From positions 202,874-223,125 of the forward strand of contig VHZZ01000059.1 in NCBI GenBank assembly GCA_009801015.1: a DNA stretch of 20,252 bases. The letters are read 5' to 3'. The position numbers and the translations under genes are program-made. The DNA comes from Silene noctiflora. Lineage: Eukaryota > Streptophyta > Magnoliopsida > Caryophyllales > Caryophyllaceae. The notes under the pieces are model-generated. The model saw nothing but the letters and a program-made list of their open reading frames with translations, had not been told where the DNA came from and did not search any database. Numbering within the stretch: position 1 is the first letter of the stretch; each line of letters begins with the position of its first letter. Shown in pieces: positions 16,655 to 20,252 of this stretch.

Positions 16655-18180
16655 TTTTTTAAGGCGGAAATTGTAAAGTTATGGTATGAGAAGGTGAGTT
16701 TCGTGTCATGCAAATGAAAAAGAAGCACGGCCTGGTACGACATTCCAAGCGGCTCAAATCGAAGTGTATAATACATGATTTTCGGGTCAAACTAAGCGAT
16801 CTCACAAAATTGAGAAATAACAGTAGACATTAGAGGTTGCCACTGTGCGATAAACATGTCTCAGGCGAAAATCGGATACTCGGTTTAATACTTGTTATTT
16901 AAGGCTGAAATTGAAAAGAGTAAATCCTGAAGCGACCCTGCATGGACACGTGGTACAAAAATTGGGAGAGATAAAAACATGACTCGATACGGGCCCCCGA
17001 ACGGCTCAAATTGAACTACACATTGAATGTTGTATATAATACACGGTTTTTGGGATTTTAGGGTTCCGGAACAAAAATAGTGTAAATCGCACAAATGGTT
17101 TCTAAGATCAGATAAAGCGACCTCACAAATTTTGAGGAATAACGGATAACATTTGAGGTTGTGTGCGATAATTAAGCGAAAGACGAAAACCAGATACTCG
17201 TTAAAAATTGTTTAATATTATTTATTTGGAGTTGAAATTGAATAATGTAACTCCCGAAACAATCCCGAACACGTGGTAGAAAACCAGGAGAAATGAAACA
17301 CGACCTGGAACGGCCTCTCGAACGGCTCAAATTGAAGTGTATAATACATGTTTTTCGGGATTTGAAGGTCCCGGAACGAAAATGACCGTAAATCACACGG
17401 ACGGTTTCTGAGGTCAGACAAAGCGGCCTCAAAAATTTTGAGGAGCAACAGATGACATTTGTGGCTGCTGGTGTGCGATAAACCAGTATCGGGCAAAAAT
17501 CGGATACTCGTTGAAATTGGTTTAATACTTGTATCTTGTGTTAAAATTGAATAGAGTAACTCCTGAAATGACCCTGGACACCTGGTTGAAAAAACGGGTG
17601 AGATAGAAACACGACCCAGTACGACCTCCCGAACGACTCAAATTGAACTTTATATGAAGTGTAATACATGATTTTCGGGATTCTAGGTTTCCGGAAAAAA
17701 AATGTCCGTAAATCGCAAAGATGGTTTCTCGAATTAGATAAAGCGGCCTCACAAATTTTGAAGAATAATGGAAGACATTTGAGGTTACCGGTATGCGATA
17801 ATTAAATTAGAGACGAGAATCGGATAATCGTTAAAAATAGTTTTAATACTATTTATTTGGAGTTGAAATTAAATAATGCAACTCCCAAAGCGACTCCGGA
17901 CGCGTGGTAAAAAATCAGGAGAAAAAGAAACACGACTCAAAACGGCCTCTCAAACGACTCAAATTGAAGTGTATAATACATGTTTTTCGGGATTCTAAAA
18001 TTCCGAATCAAAAATGTACGAAAATCACACGAGTGATTTCTCCGGTAAGATAAAGCCGCTTCATAAAATTTGAGGAATAACATAGAACATTTGAGCCTGT
18101 CGATATGCCAATGTTCCACATACCCATTTTCATCTTTACATATATCATAAAATTTGAGGAGCAACAAGGACATTTGAGTA
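16655..18180 (+). repeat. Satellite-like array, 311-321-bp monomers in a 632-bp dimer
   Basis: The anchor (G)(G/A)CTCAAAT(T/C)GAA occurs at 16751, 17003, 17324, 17635 and 17956. Spacings are 252 (a shortened first unit), 321, 311 and 321. Same-type units are exactly 632 bp apart in both comparisons. One type carries CGATAATTAA and TATTTATTTGGAGTTGAAAT; the other carries CGATAAAC and TTTAATACTTGT. Other conserved words are ATAATACATG, TTTCGGGATT and AAAGCG(G/A)CCTCA. The array ends in a degenerate unit near 18112 with a partial copy (ATAAAATTTGAGGAGCAACA) at 18150-18178. Open frames of 69-92 codons within it follow the repeat and are not genes. Confidence 0.85.
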
Positions 18181-18320
18181 ATTATTTTGTAAGGTTAGTG
18201 TACTCTGTATGTTTTACTTTGTATACTACTTTAATAATTATTATTAATTATTAATAAAATAGTTTATGATTAATAATTATTTTGTAAGATTTGTGTACTC
18301 CGTGTGTTTTTCTCTATATA
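18179..18320 (+). repeat. 95-bp tandem duplication
   Basis: TAATTATTTTGTAAGGTTAG with TGTACTCTGTATGTTTT at 18179 recurs as TAATTATTTTGTAAGATTTG with TGTACTCCGTGTGTTTT at 18274. The period is 95 bp and the copies are moderately diverged. It joins directly onto the end of the satellite-like array. Confidence 0.6.
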
Positions 18321-18696
18321 AATATTAGATCGTTAGATGAATATATTTATTTTAAGAGATTTAATTGAACTATTATAGGCGACTTACAATGCACCCCAAG
18401 TTGTTACTATATGCAATGTTTTACAACTTCAATTATGACACCAATAATAAAAATTGTTTTTGAGATTATTTACTATATTTATTGCTCTAATTAAATAGTG
18501 TTAACATTAAATAAAGGAAAACAAAATTAAACATGACTAATTGAGTAAAATGGACAAAACATTTTTCATTTTTTTTTCAATACTTTGGGTATTATATTAG
18601 GCCAACAAATTTACCTTGCTTGTCACTATTATTACCATATTACGACGTACCGCTTCGTTAAAATATAATGGGACAATGTTGTAGTATACAAATAGT
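18321..18696. other. AT-rich spacer, nothing recognised
   Basis: No open frame, tandem repeat or element terminus could be supported. Confidence 0.45.
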
Positions 18697-19360
18697 TTAG
18701 AGTTAGACCCGTGCAATATATGCACGGTATATAAAGTTTTCTATTTTTTATAAAATTATTTAATAAAATTGGTACGTCATTATTTGTTCACATTTCTCTT
18801 TATTGTATTTTGCTTTAATAAAAAAAAGTTAAAACATCTAGAAAACTGAGTAATGAGCTAAAATGTAATTTAATGAAAATATTTTGAAGAAGTACCATAA
18901 AGCTAATAGTTTCAATTTATAAATTTTTTTCAAAATTTCTTTTGTCACGAAACTAATAATATCGATTTATAGTTTTGTTTTTATTCAGAGTATAGCAAGT
19001 TCATTATTTAATAATAGCATCAATATAAGATTTAGCAATATACTCCCTCCGATCCACACCAATGGTAACATGGACCCACTTTTTGTGAGAAGTGGGTCCA
19101 TGTTACCATTGATGTGGATTCGAGGGAGTACATTTTATATCAGTTTTATTTTATCTTAATTAAAATATTATAATTTCGAGTTTAATGAGAATAATATAAT
19201 TTGATGAAAAGATTAATTTTAATGAAATAATATGCAATAAATTGTAATGATTAGATTCCTTATTTAATGAAGGTACTAATCGTTATTAGTTTTCTTATTA
19301 AAAACATGCATTTTGGAGAGGAAAATTTTAAAATCACCTATTCTTTTGGTAGACAGGGGA
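18697..19360 (-). mobile_element. Non-autonomous Helitron, copy 2 (reverse orientation)
   Basis: Read on the minus strand it starts TCCCCTGTCTACCAAAAGAA after an A and ends with a strong hairpin, CCGTGCATATATTGCACGG, then GTCTAACTCTAA. This pairs with the ends of copy 1 at 6679-7279. The final CTAA is followed by A, not the expected T, so the exact 3' base is uncertain. Subtracting the nested Stowaway element leaves about 576 bp, close to the 601 bp of copy 1. Shared internal words include AATAGGTGATTT, AATCTTTTCATCAAATTATA and CTAAATAAGGA or a close variant. Confidence 0.75.
19043..19128. mobile_element. Stowaway-type (Tc1/mariner) MITE nested in the Helitron
   Basis: An 86-bp near-perfect hairpin bounded by CTCCCTCCGATCCACACCAA and its inverted counterpart ATGTGGATTCGAGGGAG. 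TA target duplications lie at 19041-19042 and 19129-19130. The core pair TGGTAACATGGACCCACTT / AAGTGGGTCCATGTTACCA is a perfect inverted repeat. CTCCCTCC termini with a TA target define Stowaway MITEs. Near-identity of the arms suggests a fairly recent insertion, later than the Helitron. Confidence 0.93.
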
Positions 19361-19500
19361 TATGAAACTCAACTTTACTACAGATAAATGAAATCAAAAT
19401 TTTTATTTTAATAATCTAATATTTTATATGGGTAATTAACCGACATATAGTTAAATATATATTGGGGTAAATAAAGTTTATATTGAGCTAAATAAACACC

Positions 19501-19580
19501 AGGCCTTATAAAGGGCCTATTATTGGGCCTTATTAATTGGGCTCAAAACTGGGCAGACACTCAGCCCAGCCCACACCAGC
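19501..19580. promoter_or_regulatory. Cluster of TGGGCY/RGCCCA motifs beside a TATA-like palindrome
   Basis: AGGCC-TTATAAAG-GGCCT is an imperfect palindrome around TATAAA (19507-19512). Within the next 70 bp come ATTGGGCCT, TTGGGCTC, ACTGGGC, CAGCCCA and AGCCCAC. TGGGCC/T (site II) clusters are known TCP-binding promoter motifs of plant housekeeping genes. No gene follows in a convincing position, so this is only a candidate orphan promoter. Confidence 0.3.
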
Positions 19581-19599
19581 AAAAATATGGATCAACAAA

Positions 19600-19830
19600 C
19601 GAACTAACCGAATCATCTATACAAACTTTGCTATGTGTAATTGGTTCAAACCGATCGTTTTTACCCTCGTTCTTAGAAAGTTTAATAGAGTCGCTCATGA
19701 GTTAGCTCATGCTAATCCACGGCAACAAGGCCGTGGGCACTGAAATGTTGTATTGCCTCAAACATTCTAATGCTGCAACTTTTGATTTTTCGGAAATGAA
19801 TTAATACGCTCTGTCGGTTTTATAAAAAAA
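19600..19830 (+). mobile_element. 3' end of an L1-type LINE (RNase H tail)
   Basis: The frame 19537-19743 ends with VLRKFNRVAHELAHANPRQ, matching the C-terminal signature (RxxNRVAHxLA) of RNase H domains in plant L1 LINEs. The stop TGA at 19741-19743 is followed by about 85 bp of 3' UTR with ATGAATTAATACGCTCTGTC and a short A run at 19824-19830, as LINE tails have. Upstream residues (from about 19590) fit the family only loosely, and another frame is also open there, so the copy is 5'-truncated and decayed. A solitary RNase H-like host fragment is the alternative. No target duplication was found. Confidence 0.6.
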
Positions 19831-20252
19831 TGAAAGTATATGTACAAAATTATCACAATTCATTCAGAAGCAAAAAATTCTTCCAAATTTTCCTTTACAG
19901 ATTTTAACAAATACTAATAACAAGTAACAACGATACGAATATTAAAAAAAAAATTGAACTAAAAAAATTACTCGGTATTCGTTATCCTATGTACAGTTAG
20001 ATCATACGTCAACAGGCGAAAAAAATTGTTCGTATAGCTGTCTCAGCCATTACAAAAATCGGTATGTTAGCGCACCTGGTTGAACGAACAAATGAATGGA
20101 TTTTCGACAACTCTGGTTATCCACAATCTCTCGAACTAGCAATCTTAATAGCGGGGAAATCAAACGCTAAGCTTGCTAGATCGGAGTATATTTACTAGCT
20201 GAAACTGCGTTCTTCCCCTCCGATTTTGATGAAGTTCAAACTACATGCTACT
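19831..20252. other. Unresolved right-edge region
   Basis: From about 19980 the sequence is less AT-rich than its surroundings, which can indicate exonic DNA, but no frame stays open for long on either strand. It may be the edge of a gene, pseudogene or element continuing past the window. Nothing specific can be named. Confidence 0.35.

Noticed and set aside
16885-18173. Minus-strand open frames of 69-92 codons with partly similar peptides.
   Set aside because: They mirror the satellite-like monomers and are broken differently in each unit, as expected for non-coding repeats.
19970-20252. A possible exon or tRNA gene at the right edge.
   Set aside because: No frame stays open and no cloverleaf or A/B box arrangement could be traced; the region was left as unresolved.

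Overview
The window is plant nuclear DNA, almost certainly from a eudicot. It holds one intact host gene, an EIN3/EIL1-type ethylene-response transcription factor on the minus strand. The rest is AT-rich intergenic DNA packed with small transposons. Recurrent palindromic mini-transposons with a GACGGA-spacer-TCCGTC signature point to Caryophyllales (pink, beet or spinach relatives). That placement rests on recall and was not tested by search.

Layout. 1-520: G-rich, unresolved sequence with one strong G-quadruplex motif. 521-864: a dispersed repeat piece and a MULE-type MITE. 1123 to about 2463: a solo-LTR-like Copia fossil. 2728-3483: a Tourist/Harbinger-type MITE with a second copy of the same family nested inside it. 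3606-4700: an 84-bp host tandem duplication split by a 918-bp MULE-type element. 4891-5402: two 256-bp tandem units, each carrying a foldback MITE. 5865-6402: a hAT-type MITE with a perfect 8-bp target duplication. 6679-7279: a non-autonomous Helitron. 7445-7667 and 8782-8979: two more MULE MITEs with perfect 9-bp target duplications. 8311-8599: another inverted-repeat element. 9396-10200: a tandem array with alternating unit types.

The gene occupies 11037-13097 (686 codons, no intron in the coding part). Its leader runs upstream to about 14390 and looks split by an intron, which contains a 135-bp tandem duplication. A 10-codon upstream ORF sits just before the main start. A near-perfect splice donor begins two bases after the stop codon, suggesting a 3' UTR intron.

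Upstream of the gene lie a GC-rich repeat (14630-15005), a segmental duplication in which one copy carries a small retroposed insert and the other shows the empty site, a pair of inverted AT-rich MITEs (15811-16133), and a minimal poly(A) retroposition with 16-bp target duplications (16442-16504). After these come a 311-321-bp satellite-like array with an exact 632-bp dimer period (16655-18180), a second copy of the Helitron in reverse with a Stowaway MITE nested in it (18697-19360), and the 3' end of an L1-type LINE (about 19600-19830). The last 400 bases are unresolved.

There is no operon-like cooperation: the only functional unit I can support is the EIN3-like gene. No new enzymatic or defence system is visible. 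The value of the window lies in the readable insertion history, with nested elements and intact target duplications, and in regulatory features around the transcription-factor gene.
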